A stretch of 64,000 bases of DNA. Origin: Linnemannia elongata. Taxonomy: Eukaryota; Mortierellomycota; Mortierellomycetes; Mortierellales; Mortierellaceae. Shown piece by piece: positions 1 through 10,490 of this stretch. Under the pieces are notes generated by a model. It was given only the letters and a program-made list of their open reading frames with translations, ran no database searches and had not been told where the DNA came from. Positions within the stretch are counted from its first letter, which is position 1. Each line of letters starts with the position of its first letter. The DNA is taken from assembly GCA_036320915.1 (NCBI GenBank), contig JAXBDG010000012.1, positions 310,001-374,000 of the forward strand, in the 5' to 3' direction. The position numbers and the translations under genes were made by a program.

Positions 1-1846
1 GGTGAGGTAGTGAGGTAGGTGAGGGGAGACTCAACGAGGGCCAGGTTGACTTAGGTAACGACACGCGTGCCGGGGAAGATAGGAGAAGAAGAGACTGAGC
101 AGAGACGAGAGACACTTACGATAGCGTGACCAGGATGCGCCTCTGTCCTGTGTGGGAAGGACCTCTAGTCAAGTTGACTCTACGTTTCAAGAAGAAGGCA
201 GAGAAAGAAAGAGAGCGTGTGTGAATAACTAATGCTCACGAATAGTCAGCCTAAAAGGAGGCTGGACCTGAAAAGAGTCAGAAATAAACAAAAAAAGCTG
301 ATAATAAGGGTAAAGTCATGTTGGGATCTTGGACCCACTTTATCTTTAGTGAAGAAGTGATGGCTATATCCCGGTTGGGATCCGGGTTGGACAGATGCTG
401 CATCTATTGTTGCAGGGATGGTGATGTCAAACACTCATAAGGACTGTGGTGGTAGTAGTTAGTAGTCGTAGTAGAGGTTCGTAGTCTTAGTAGTCTTGGT
501 AGTAGTAGTAGTTTTTAGTAGTAGTAGAAGCTGTAGGCTAGAGTGCCATCCACCTGCTGTTCGGTGTTCTCTTGTATACATTCTTTTCTTGGTCTTGCTC
601 ACCTTCTCCTCCTCGTCATAAATCTACCACAGAGCCAACACCCTCTACGGTCCACACTCCATCCTCCAGCATGACTTAATAACCTGGTCCGATATAACTA
701 CACTTGCTTGCACCCTTGCCTTTCTGTTCACGTATGTTGGGTTGTGTTCATTGAACGTATGTTCAGCGTGTCCAGAGGAGTACTTGGCCGTTCATTGTTA
801 TGTTTCGATTCATATCTCCGCATGTCTTGTTTGACAATAGACGCGCTAATAACACACCTCACACCACCTTTCCTGAACCACTTATTCTTTCAAAAGAATG
901 ACAGAGCATGCAAATTATCCATATCGTTTTGTCATCGTTGTGTTGCTCTATGCTTTTGTTGTTCTTTGTCTTTTGTTTTTCTTTCACACTAGCCTTGAAA
1001 AGTAGGCAATATACAGCACATGCCAATAAAGAACAATCCTCTTCCAAGTGACCTTGGAGTGTGTACTCTTTGCTCTTTCGCTGTTAATCAAGGTGTTTGT
1101 AGTCCTTTTTTCTTTGTCCGTTGGACCATTCTAAAGGTGGGAAGCAACAAAGGGCAAAGAAGGCGGGGAAACAGTCTGTATATTATTTTTGGCTAACAAA
1201 GACGGAAAACAATCGTGTCCAAACCCATATGCGCGTCCTTTTTTGGAACAAAGACAAGGGAATGGTGGAAGGGGGAGATAATGGTGGACGGTAGAGATAG
1301 TAGTAGGCCGTTTCAGGAATAGCAGGGTGCTTCTTGTTCTTTGAAGAAAGCTTCCAGATGGAAAACAGATATGTGGATGTGGATTGAAATGACGCAAACT
1401 TAAGTGAGGTCAAGTCAGTGTGGGTGGGTGGTTCAACGTACTTTTGGCCAATGGTGGTGATGATGGGTGGAGATGAAGTAGTGGCAAAATGAGCAAAGAC
1501 TTTGCTTTATTGTTCCCACCAAAGAGGGGCCAACATTTCCTTTGTTCTCTCGTACCTGGCCTAGGTCACTGTGGACCAAGAGTGAGGTCGACTATGCCAC
1601 CATACCCCAATCCTCTTCTTTCATGGTCCCTATTGGTCGATTAATGGTTTCTGTGGTCAGAGTGTAGGGGACCGCACTGTACAAGGGCGTGAATAAGACA
1701 GGGTTGTAGTCGCTATTCTCTTCTTTCTTTCTCCAACCTCTCCAACCTCTACAACCTCTCCTCGTCTCCTCCATTTCTCTCAACTTCTAACTCCCAACTC
1801 CCAACTCCTAACTCTAACCTTCGTCTCCTCGATCCCTAGCACCCTA

Positions 1847-1870
1847 CCCCCCCCCCCCCCCCCCCCCCCC
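1847..1870 (+). repeat. Poly-C tract, 24 bases, upstream of 1911 gene
   Basis: Uninterrupted run of 24 C, 40 bases before the start codon at 1911. The paralogous gene on the other arm has a run of about 22 at the same place (48794-48815), so the tract predates the duplication and has been kept. Such G-runs on the opposite strand can form quadruplexes; a regulatory role is only inference. Confidence 0.9.
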
Positions 1871-1910
1871 GCCTTGCCTTCATCTCCGACATCGCCAAAC
1901 ACCACAACAT

Positions 1911-3146
1911 ATGGCTCAACAAGTGGCTCAATATGATCCCACTTGGGGGTATCAAATAAACAGGCATGAAAACATTGCCCCAACAGCGATTTGGTGCGTG
2001 AACATCACTAGAGCTGACCGGGTCCCCAACCAGATTATAGCTACGCAATACATGTGCGTCGATCGAAATCAAGAAGTCTGGTTTGTACTTGTGCTCCGAA
2101 GACACAACCTAGTAAGTGAAGGTTTCTCCATGCTATAGCACCATAACACTTAATGAACACAGTGTATCTCGAAGTGCCCCCAAGAAAAAAGAAAAAAGGA
2201 AAAAAAAAAAAAACCAAACATAAACACAAATTCGCGGACTGAAAGCTTGCACATGTCTTAACCATCATTCATTTTGCTTTATCTGTTCGGAATGCTAGCA
2301 TCCCGAACAATACTTGCTTTACGTCTACATCCCACCGTTTGCACCATGGGCTTTGCAAAACTACCTCTGCAACGTGAGAAGCTGGAGTAGTCAGCGGGAG
2401 TACGTACGAAGATCGAATCATATGCAAATCAACATATGGGACCCACGCCTCTGTAAGCACACAACTATTTCTTCATCCAGCTGCACTCTTTATCTCTCCT
2501 CTTCTCTTCCCATTCCGTTGTAATTATAACATTTTACTCTCCTCCTTTACCTTCGCCTTCCTCCAATATCAATGATCAAACTTTGAGAAAGTACCCTTCT
2601 CTCTCCTTGTATTTAAAAGTCCAACATACAAAGCCATAAGGCTCAGCTGTTGAGATCTAACCTTACATTTCTTATTAATGAAACCTGCTTCTGTACTTAG
2701 TTGGGGATCTTGTCTTCGATGAAGATGAATATCCGAATGTCAGCAGGCTCGTTCTCGAAATCACGTTGCTTCCGGGCGATCAAATCCCTCCGAACGTGAA
2801 TTTGTGGCCCGACTATTGTGTTCGATACCCGGCAGCAATGTTGGCGCAAAATAACTTCATCCCTGAGCCACAGCCCGCGATGATCCCTGCTGCTCCAGGT
2901 CAAGTCGATGGTGCAGCCCCTCCTCCGCCCCAGCGTATTCCAGAACTCACCAACAACAACATCTTAACCTTGAGCAATCTGTCGGTCCCTGCACAAAACC
3001 CAGCGCTTGCGCAAGCCGCCCACAACCCCCAAGCCGTTCGAACCGCTTTGACGTACATCGATCCTCTCCAGGTGGAAACCCGACGGTCTCAACGTCTGGC
3101 GACAAGAAACGGCGGCTCTTACGAACTTTTCAGCAAGCTTCCCTAG
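1911..3146 (+). CDS. Uncharacterised three-exon protein, family member 1 (266 aa)
   Basis: I do not recognise a known domain. The model is join(1911..2111, 2299..2452, 2701..3146). Donors are GTAAGT and GTAAGC, both acceptors are AG, a CTAAC branch-like motif precedes the last acceptor, and the intron phases are 0 then 1. Exon 1 starts MAQQVAQ and carries an IWxV...PxQI core. Exon 2 holds a YLCNV-SW motif. Exon 3 continues the fold-like part to about residue 165 and then becomes a Pro/Ala/Gln/Asn-rich tail. Two further family members in this window (47787-48753 and 51674-55158) have the same intron positions and phases, which strongly supports the splicing. The start is the first ATG after the poly-C tract. 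No signal peptide or membrane segment is visible. Confidence 0.75.
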
Positions 3147-3690
3147 GCGCGAATGGATTTGAGATTGGTCTTTCTTCTTTCCTCAGCTCCTGTCCCTTTT
3201 TTTTCTTGCCCTCCCACTTTTTTTCCCACTTCCTGCCCGTTTCTCTTCCGTTCCTGTACCTGTTTGTACCTGTCTGTAACTGTCTGTAACTGTCTGTACT
3301 CCTTCTGTATCCCTTCTTCTCTGTGCCTCTTCTGTACATCTTCTTTGCCCCTTATACCCGTTTTTTCCTAACTCCGCTGCTTTAATGATATGAGCGCTAG
3401 CGCAATAATTCATGACATCGAAAAACTCCAAAAAAATCTAAAAAAAAGTCATAAAACCAATACCCAAAACAACCAAAGGAAGGCAACAGTGCACGGCAAT
3501 TCGGCTGGGACTGCTTTTGCTTACCATCCAAACCTACTTGGTTTCGTTGACAAGGTGAATGTTGATCAGTGAATCTTGTTGGTATTGGTCGTTGTTGATT
3601 GTCATTCCAGAGCCTCCTCGTGAGAAAGAGTTATCGCCACGTACGAACCACCCAAAGTGTCTTCCTCCCAAAAAAATAAATTAAACGCGG
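3147..3690 (+). other. 3' flank of the 1911-3146 gene, no gene seen
   Basis: Pyrimidine-rich sequence containing a short imperfect array of a 10-base TGTCTGTAAC unit around 3255-3300, contracted in the right arm. A 60-codon frame at 3390-3572 aligns at DNA level with the mirror copy near 47374-47560 but does not keep the same protein reading, so I do not call it coding. Arm A similarity fades at about 3610. Confidence 0.5.
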
Positions 3691-4507
3691 CTCATCTCCA
3701 TCGTGGTGTAAACATAGACACCCAGAACATTCTTCAACATGCTCGCCACAATGAGAGCCACTGTCAGCCACAAACCTCAACTCGGTTCTGTGCTCTTTTG
3801 AATTTCTTTTCCAACCCTCAAATAGCAAATTGATTTCACCAGGGAACAAAGCATCAATAACGTGAAGTCGAATTATAATCAAGCAAGGAATTGAACTATG
3901 GCTATGACTAGTCGTCACTAATGTAAGCGTGGACATCATTGTGGACAGTCGTCAAATGAGCTGCCCCACTCCATTGCTTCAAGCGGACTTGTGCCGCAAC
4001 AATCCAGTCAGTTCCCGCCGGTCCAAGATATGTGCAAAAGGCTGGGGTGCGATGGCTGCCAAGCTCATACACATGATCCTTGAAGGGCATTATGAGTATA
4101 ATATGATTGCCGGTGGTGTCATGAGCGCCACCCATGCTTGTGATCGAAATAGAGGGCGTGGGTGAAGAGGCTGATGGACTTGATACTGACGTAAGAACCT
4201 GCCCCTGGCCTTCAGACATCAATGGTGTTTCATCCTCTTCCTGTGATTGAGCACAGAGATACATGTGGTGATATCTCCTCCACAATGGACTATTCTGGGC
4301 AGATGCCTTGGAATATAGAAAATCCAGTCCCTCGGCCTTCGGGTATACGCAAGATAGGAGCAAGTCGGGTGGCAATTTGGGTTCCCACTTCATTGCTGAA
4401 GAGTCTTGAAACGTATTGTTGGAGGTTCTCTTCCTTTTGACCCACAGTACGGTTGTGCATGTTGCTGAGACGTATGAGGAGGAGAAAGAAATGTCAGCGA
4501 AAGCCAC
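3690..4507 (-). pseudogene. Decayed fragment with ubiquitin C-terminal hydrolase-like motifs
   Basis: On the minus strand an open frame from about 4507 to 3908 reads a segment of the form NHxIxLMPFKDHVYEL followed by a helix rich in Ala/Val/Lys. A second frame (3939-3631) ends in a motif like RTELRFVAD. The pattern histidine, hydrophobic strand, YEL, then a terminal ELRFxA resembles the C-terminal half of family C12 ubiquitin hydrolases. The frame changes near 3930, the N-terminal catalytic half is not found, and the remaining match is weak. I treat it as a gene relic; the assignment could be wrong. Confidence 0.3.
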
Positions 4508-4931
4508 TGAAAGGTTATAAAATGATGTTCATCCAAATATTGATGGTAAGCTATTGTTTGACGATCTGTGTAAAAAGTCATACGCCGCAGCCATGAGAGT
4601 GCCACAAAGCCTTTCCGCTCTCCAACATAACCCCACATAGTATGATTCTGGACCGTAGTAGGTCTATTCGTATTCAACTACAAGTCGGAAAAGGCGATAA
4701 TCGCCGTGTTGGAGCGCGGATGATGCCTTGGAGGCGTTCAGCCATAAGCCAACAGATGATAGCTTCGGGTCATTGTCTTCTCAGGCAGACTCAAAAACAA
4801 TTATCCGAATGAATGGTTCCTCTCGTACAAAGTAAGTATTGCAACATTTCATTGTAGGGTAAAAATAACCTGTCTAATGACGGTCTAGACCCCAGGTCTA
4901 GTTCCGTATTAGTGGGTGAACAATCCAACGC

Positions 4932-4951
4932 TTACTGAATTCTGCTGCAGT

Positions 4952-4987
<36 letters not shown>

Positions 4988-5035
4988 AACGTCGCTATGA
5001 ACGCTTGGTTGCCACAAGCCAGTATCGCTCCATAA
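4932..5035 (+). repeat. Dispersed ~70-100 bp repeat, copy 1
   Basis: About 70 bp centred on 4972-5030 (GAAGAGCC then CATCGAAGGATCAAAAA then GCCACAAGCCAGT) recurs in the same orientation at 11205-11280 with a handful of substitutions. It may be a relic of a transposon; no coding sense was found. Confidence 0.7.
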
Positions 5036-5194
5036 GATCATCATTCTATTGGCGTGTTTCTGAGAGGAGAAAGATAAGTGAATGTCGCGTTCCAGAACAG
5101 ATTCCTTCGCCTATCAAACCAAACTGCAATTCTGCCATTACGTTAAATTTTCATCATCCCTTGATTTTTACCTATCCTCATACCTCAAATGTGG

Positions 5195-5535
5195 TCCCTT
5201 GATGCTATTTTTGACACTACCCCTTGACGTTGTCCCTTGAATTTTATGTTTTGGCATGGTTCCTTGATTTTTGTGCCTTGGCGTAGTCCCTAGATGTTGT
5301 TAATGTCTTGGTGCTTGCTTTTGTGCTATCCCTTGATGTTGTTCTTGATATATGCCGTGATGCTGTCCCTTGATTTTTATGTCTTGACTTTGGCCCTTGG
5401 CATTGTCTCTTGGAGCTGTCTCTTGGCGCTGTCCCTTGATGTTGTCTCTCGATGTTGTCCTTTGATGTTGTCCCTTGATGTTGCCTCTCGGTGTTATCTC
5501 TGGTGTTGTCCATTGATGCTGTCCTTTGGAGAGCT
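5195..5535 (+). repeat. Degenerate minisatellite, ~15-bp period
   Basis: Imperfect tandem array of a unit close to GATGTTGTCCCTT. The period is about 15 bases, so all frames look repetitive: Leu/Ser/Asp-rich on plus, Gln/Asp/Thr-rich on minus. The open frames here (5244-5513 minus, 5294-5563 plus) are products of the repeat and are not called as genes. Confidence 0.75.
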
Positions 5536-5847
5536 ACTGCCCATTGGCGTTGCTCCTACTTGATCTTTTCGGCACTCATCCTCCTCTCAGTATGCCCTTC
5601 ATCATTTCGGCGTCCCTTCTTCATATTTCTCTGTTCAGAGAATCCCTCGATGTGTCCATCCCCCCTTCTACTCACCCTTGATCTTTTCGGCATCTCTCGC
5701 TCATTTGTTTCTTTTAGTTACCGATCCTCTTCACGTATATAAAGAAAGCGCATGTACCTGTCATCCTGCACCGACACCATCCGATCCTACCCCAAGTCGC
5801 AAGACCCCACCAGCATTTACAGTACAACGCTTGCAACAACTACAGCA

Positions 5848-5881
5848 AGAGCCATCACAAGAGCCATCACAAGAGCCATCC
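5848..5881 (+). repeat. 12-bp tandem repeat, three copies
   Basis: Three nearly perfect copies of AGAGCCATCACA, about 210 bp upstream of the 6089 start codon. Confidence 0.85.
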
Positions 5882-6088
5882 TTCTCAAAAGCCGCCCCAA
5901 GAACCCTCACAAAAATCCCACAGAAACCATCACAACGGCACCTCACTGAAGCCTTGTAAGATAAAAACTGTTGCAGAATCCCCACATGTAACTTTGCATT
6001 AGCCTTGAGAATAGTAAATGCAGGAGTGCTTTGTAGAAAATTCAATTAACATAAAAATGCTCATCTCCATACCTCCACTAGTTTAAGA

Positions 6089-7528
6089 ATGATAGGTTGT
6101 AAGCCGTGTGAGCTACGAGACTTGATCCTACCTCAGAATGAGATATGGGGATCCGACCTCTGGGCAGAGCAAGTGTCGAGGCTATTTGTTGAAACTCTGA
6201 AGAGAGAACATACGGGAAAGGACACATGGTGTACACACTGCGATAAGTTTTGGGAGAAGCTTGTCACGTGCAAGGAAGGAGATCCTCACCCTATTGCTAC
6301 AGGCAACGTTAAACCCGGAGAATTACTGATGCTTCGAGGACCGGCAATGGGTGCGCGTTTATATGGACTGTCTCCAGCTGGGTCAGTTGGAGGGAAAGCT
6401 GATCCACGAAAGACCTCCCGCGCGCGCATTTCTCCGAATGCCGTGAAGAAGCTAGGACCAGGATGGCTAGGCTCCCGTAACCTGGCTGAGCGAGCAAAAA
6501 GATGCATTGGTCAGGAAGACGCAGTAACTGTCTACCTATATGAAGTGACGGGCATGGGAACACAGGCCTGGAGTGGGTGGTGGGGAGTTTCCAACGATTT
6601 TGGAGGCAACAAAATTCGCGCTGACCCTCCAGCTGAAGCCATTGGGATTGGAAGCATCCCGCCGACTGTTGCTGATTATTGTGGATTTCTTAGCTGGGGC
6701 GGCACTGCAGGAGAAGTAGCAACGAGGGCTTGGAAATACTTTGGCAGTTACTGGCAGGTCGATAAGAAGCACGCAGCTCCATGTGCAGTCATACTCTTGA
6801 ATCTGGTCTTTTCAAGCTATGCGGGGCGGGTAGGGTCAGGGGACCAAGTAGCCAACCGCCTACCATGGCCTTTCTCTCTAGGCTGCCGGCTGTTCGAAGT
6901 TGGTGGACATATGAACTCATCTGCCTCGCACTACGGCGTGAGTTGGTTGGGGGCGCTTTTACCTGCAATGGTATATGACTGGGTTGAATTCGCCCATGAT
7001 GCGGCTGCAGAGGAGGTTAATGTTTGGTGTCTTGCTCACCAAGCGGAAGTTCTGGACGTTGATGAAGTTGACATTTTACGTACTGTGCTCGCTATGACGG
7101 AAAACAATGCTGGTCTGGATGATTTATTAACCAGCATATGTATATGGTGCGCGGTATGTACGCGATATGCATTCTTCGAAAGTCGACGCTTAGGCTTCCG
7201 TCGGTCTGGAAAATATGCCATTACAATCGATCCACAAGGCAGCGTTGAGAAGATGGAACGTGACCTGTCAGACAGCCAAAGAGAGATACTAGCAAAGCGA
7301 GATGGCATATACTGGGATCTGTGTAGTGGCAAAATGGGAGCAGACGAGGGAAGGGCAAGAGCTTCAGAAGTCACCGAACTATTGTTGGTGACCGGAGATC
7401 TACGCAATCCAAAGGCTATGGAGTTGCGACAATGGGTTCTAGCTCACCTAGGCGGACTGTGTGAACATTGCCAAGCATCGTTGGAGGAGACTGATCCATC
7501 TGTGGGTCTCATAAGAGAGCTTTGCTGA
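6089..7528 (+). CDS. Orphan protein, 479 aa, with CxxC pairs
   Basis: Long uninterrupted frame starting at ATG 6089. I do not recognise the family. Visible features: Cys pairs at residues 4/7 (CKPC) and 48/51 (CTHC), another CEHC near the C-terminus, a Gly/Trp-rich middle, and no signal peptide or transmembrane helix. The N-terminal Cys pairs could bind zinc, which is inference. A potential upstream exon exists: a GTAAGA donor near 5954 and an AG at 6080 would join phase-correctly to the frame at 5752-5953, but that frame offers no ATG, so I keep the simple model. A TATA-like GTATATAAAG lies at about 5733. The neighbourhood is repeat-rich, so a cargo or transposon-derived origin is possible. 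Confidence 0.65.
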   Translation: MIGCKPCELRDLILPQNEIWGSDLWAEQVSRLFVETLKREHTGKDTWCTHCDKFWEKLVTCKEGDPHPIATGNVKPGELLMLRGPAMGARLYGLSPAGSVGGKADPRKTSRARISPNAVKKLGPGWLGSRNLAERAKRCIGQEDAVTVYLYEVTGMGTQAWSGWWGVSNDFGGNKIRADPPAEAIGIGSIPPTVADYCGFLSWGGTAGEVATRAWKYFGSYWQVDKKHAAPCAVILLNLVFSSYAGRVGSGDQVANRLPWPFSLGCRLFEVGGHMNSSASHYGVSWLGALLPAMVYDWVEFAHDAAAEEVNVWCLAHQAEVLDVDEVDILRTVLAMTENNAGLDDLLTSICIWCAVCTRYAFFESRRLGFRRSGKYAITIDPQGSVEKMERDLSDSQREILAKRDGIYWDLCSGKMGADEGRARASEVTELLLVTGDLRNPKAMELRQWVLAHLGGLCEHCQASLEETDPSVGLIRELC

Positions 7529-8265
7529 GTGCAGTTTGCCACGTTCTGCCCCAAAATCGGTTCCTAGCCCCGGTTCCCAGTTTATGTCAAGCTATATTTC
7601 CGCCTATGTGAACTTGAACACGTCTCCAGATTTAGAGACTCGGGCGCCGTCACGCGACTTCCGTCACCAACTAGACACTCCAGGCCCTAGCCAAAGCTTC
7701 AAGCCCTGCCTTATGATCCAAGCCCCATTCCAGTTCTAGCCCTGCTCTTTGTTCCTTAACGCCGCCTCTGCACTTTCTGCTCATCTGAACACCAGCATTT
7801 ATTGACCCCTTGTCCCCCTGTCTTGTTCCTCAGTCTGCAATCACATTTCACCCCCTTCCCTTCTGTTTTCTGCTCCCTCTGTTCCCTGCACACTCTCTTC
7901 TCTGCCTGTTTCTTCTTCACTACCCTTTTCTATAATAAAACGTATCAAAAAGCACACACATCTTTTCGAGTTCTGTCAGATCGTTGCACAGTTTACTTCA
8001 ACGCGAAGTCTTGTGGAGATGGAACCGCCAAATATATACCTGTTAGCCCAGCACGAGCAAAACTAAATCAGAACACTGATGTTAATTAATGAACACTCAC
8101 ATATGACAGATGGACTCCGTGATTTTAAAAGCCCTGACAAGGTTGATGATTAATACTACAGTCATCTGCATCCGAATTCGCCGCTGCCGTAACATCAATT
8201 TGCTATTTCCCTCATATCAATTTCGCCTTTCCCACATATCAATTTCGCCGCCGCCTTCAGGCATG
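7529..8265 (+). other. Intergenic, no gene seen
   Basis: Pyrimidine-rich sequence after the 479-aa gene. It contains a short duplicated 21-base motif (CATATCAATTTCGCC) around 8214-8250. No frame with convincing codon use was found. Confidence 0.5.
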
Positions 8266-8605
8266 TGCCGCGTCCTATATCGTAGTCAACAATAATCGGT
8301 CGACTCTTGGCATGATCGGTCGACTCTTGGCAGGGCTAAGCAACCTATGATATGATCAATTGACATAATGTGATCAACACCTGGTCCAGATGACTTCGCC
8401 CAAGGCCTTAGTTATTTACCCCGGAAATTATCATAAGCCATTTCCATACATATATAGCCCGCAATACCCTAAGTAGTTGGATCCTTACCTAGTAACTTGA
8501 ATAATACTTTGTCTACACCTTGAAATCCATTTCTTCTCTCTGTTCCCTTTGTTCTCGTCCCTCCACCTCTCTCTTTGATTCTGCCTAAGAAAAGGTCAAC
8601 CCTGT
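8266..8605 (+). mobile_element. LTR of TGTCGCG family, fused to gypsy pol
   Basis: Begins with a degenerate TGTGCCGCGTCCTAT, has two copies of a GATCGGTCGACTCTTGG motif, then CTTCGCCCAAG and a shared TTACCTAGTAACTTGAATA segment. The same order is seen in the solo LTRs at 12398-12689 and, inverted, 16320-16730. Near 8605, at a short stretch resembling the LTR end (AAAGGTCAACC), it passes straight into RNase H coding sequence. Gag, protease and most of reverse transcriptase are therefore missing, probably through an internal deletion at microhomology. Confidence 0.8.
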
Positions 8606-10490
8606 CTAGCTATAGTCTACGCCCTCAAGAAGTTTGCCTACTATCTTTCGGGACGACCATTTACGTTGTTCACGGATCATAAGCCGCTCACCTACATGCA
8701 TGACCAAGCAGACTTACCCACTACTATTGCCAACTGGCGTGAAACACTGCTCAAGTTTGACTTTGAATGTGTTTACCGACCAGGCAGGTTAAACATCATT
8801 CCAGATGCCTTGTCTCGAGCTTTCCCTGAAGAGATTTGGAAGACAAACACGGCATCAGAGACAGCAATCAAGCTCAGTTCAAAGCAAAGACCCGCTAAGA
8901 AACAAAAGCTGATCGTGGCTGCGGTATCCACTCGCTCTGCTTTTAGACCAGAGACAGGTCCACAAACGGACAATGGCCCACAATCTGTGATGTCTAACCA
9001 ACTGGCCCAAGTCCTTGAGAACGTTGAAGTAGATCCTTCCACCGCCTATGTTCACGAGATGCAAAATGATGAGCAAACACGTCTAGTGCCTGCCGTCGAT
9101 CATCAGACTCAGATTTTAAATGAGGTTCACAACTTCGGACACCTTGGCGCCAACGCCATGGTAGAAGCCATCCATCGTCGAAGATTTGAATGGCCCAAGT
9201 TAAAGAAATCTTGCTTAGATCAAGTGTCTAGCTGTCCACAATGCCAACACTATATTATAGCCCGCAAAGGATATCATCCTCTTCAAGCCATACATGCTAC
9301 CCTACCAGGCGAGCATATCTCAATTGACGGCTACGTTTACTATGAGTGAGGCAGGCAATGTTCATGCGCTTATTATAGTTGATGTATGCACCAGGTTTGT
9401 CTTTCTAGAAGCAATCCCGGATAAAGCAGCAACAACAGTCGCTGGTCGCCTTTTCAAATTATTTTGTCTGATAGGATTCCCCAAAATTCTTCAAAGCGAT
9501 AATGGAACTGAGTTTGCCAACCAAATATCCCATGCCTTGCTGAAAATAATGGAAGTGGACCACAGACTTACTACGCCTTACCACCCACACGCGAACGGTC
9601 TAGCTAAGCGCAACGTCCGCAAGGTTAAGGAACTACTACCTAAGCTGATTGCAGGACAGACGCCACTCTGGGACATTTCTTTACCCATGGCGCAGCTCCA
9701 ACTCAATTGCAGAGTAACTAGCATTCACAACTCCACACCCTTCTCAATATTTTATGTGCGCTCGCTCCCAGGTCTGACTGATTTTTCATCAGCCGAGTCA
9801 CATCTTTGAATGAGAAGCAGGCAGTGAAACAACTAGAGTACCTGACAAATCTAGTATACCCAGCAATCTCAGATAAAACAAAAGCTTCTCAACAAAAAAT
9901 GATCTCTGCGTTCAACAAAGCCAATCGACTCGTTGAGTTTCCTACCGGCTGCTATGTCATGGTAAAAGATCCTATCGCAAGCGCGCCCTTAGCAGTGTTT
10001 CTCAAAATTATTCGACTCTCATTGGCCTAGCACGGGTCGAATAAAAGTCGAATGAGAGTCGAATAATTTTGAGAAACACTGGCCCTTAGACCCAAAATAC
10101 GATGGCCCTTACAAAGGTGTGCGACGCACACCACGTGATACATAAGTACTTCAAGACAACTTGAAACAGGTTCTTTCCCGTAACTATGCTCCTGAGCTGA
10201 TCAAAATTGTTACTCAGTCGTTGGATATTCCTACCCAAGAAACAGATCACTATGAGGTAGAGAAAGTCCTCAGTCACCGACTCAGCGACAAGGGGGAGAT
10301 GCTGTGCAAGGTACAATGGAAGGGTTATCCTGAGTCAGAGAATTCGGATATTCCCTACGGGAACTTCGACTCAAAAAAGGCCATCTCGCTGTTTTACCAA
10401 AGAATCAACAAAAAGAACCCACATGTTATAGCTACACATGTAAAAGGGTTGAAAACAGAAAAGAAAGAGTTGCCAAAATGGCACAAATAG
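8606..10490 (+). pseudogene. Ty3/gypsy pol fragment: RNase H, integrase, chromodomain
   Basis: The sequence opens inside RNase H (CLAIVYAL, then TDHKPLTYMH, then PDALSR near 8800). It continues with the integrase HHCC zinc-binding domain (about 9100-9255, CPQC pair), the integrase core (about 9310-9700, DVCTRF then SDNGTEF then NGLAKRN), and a C-terminal chromodomain (about 10245-10400, YEVEKVLSHR then VQWKGYPES). The order RNase H-integrase-chromodomain is that of chromovirus-type Ty3/gypsy elements. It is dead: the frame changes near 9330 at the start of the integrase core and again near 9805, and a MITE interrupts it at 9993-10081. The 5' two thirds of the element is absent. Confidence 0.9.
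9993..10081. mobile_element. 89-bp hAT-like MITE with 8-bp target duplication
   Basis: The insertion starts CAGTGTTTCTCAAAATTATT and ends with the reverse complement; terminal inverted repeats are about 31 bp, so it is almost wholly palindromic. It is flanked on both sides by GCCCTTAG (9985-9992 and 10082-10089). An 8-bp target duplication and CAGTG ends are typical of the hAT superfamily. Its removal with one target copy restores a continuous pol frame, so it landed after the gypsy insertion. Confidence 0.88.

Larger units (their letters stand above)
1..3610 (+). repeat. Inverted-duplication arm A (left copy)
   Basis: The same sequence, reverse-complemented, occurs at about 47330-50675. Landmarks pair one to one: a 62-codon frame at 246-434 (-) is identical to 50235-50423 (+), the C tract at 1847-1870 pairs with the G tract at 48794-48815, and the gene at 1911-3146 pairs with the gene at 47787-48753. 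Similarity continues past the gene to about 3610. Spot comparison suggests roughly 95% identity upstream of the gene, with indels, and lower identity in and after it. The left copy starts at or before base 1, so its outer end is not seen. Confidence 0.9.

Noticed and set aside
1131..1413. Overlapping minus-strand frames in arm A
   Set aside because: The mirror copy at 49247-49531 shows indels that break the frame, so it is not under coding constraint.
3390..3572. 60-codon frame after the first family gene
   Set aside because: The mirrored DNA aligns, but the protein reading is not kept (different residues, indels), so it is 3' flank.
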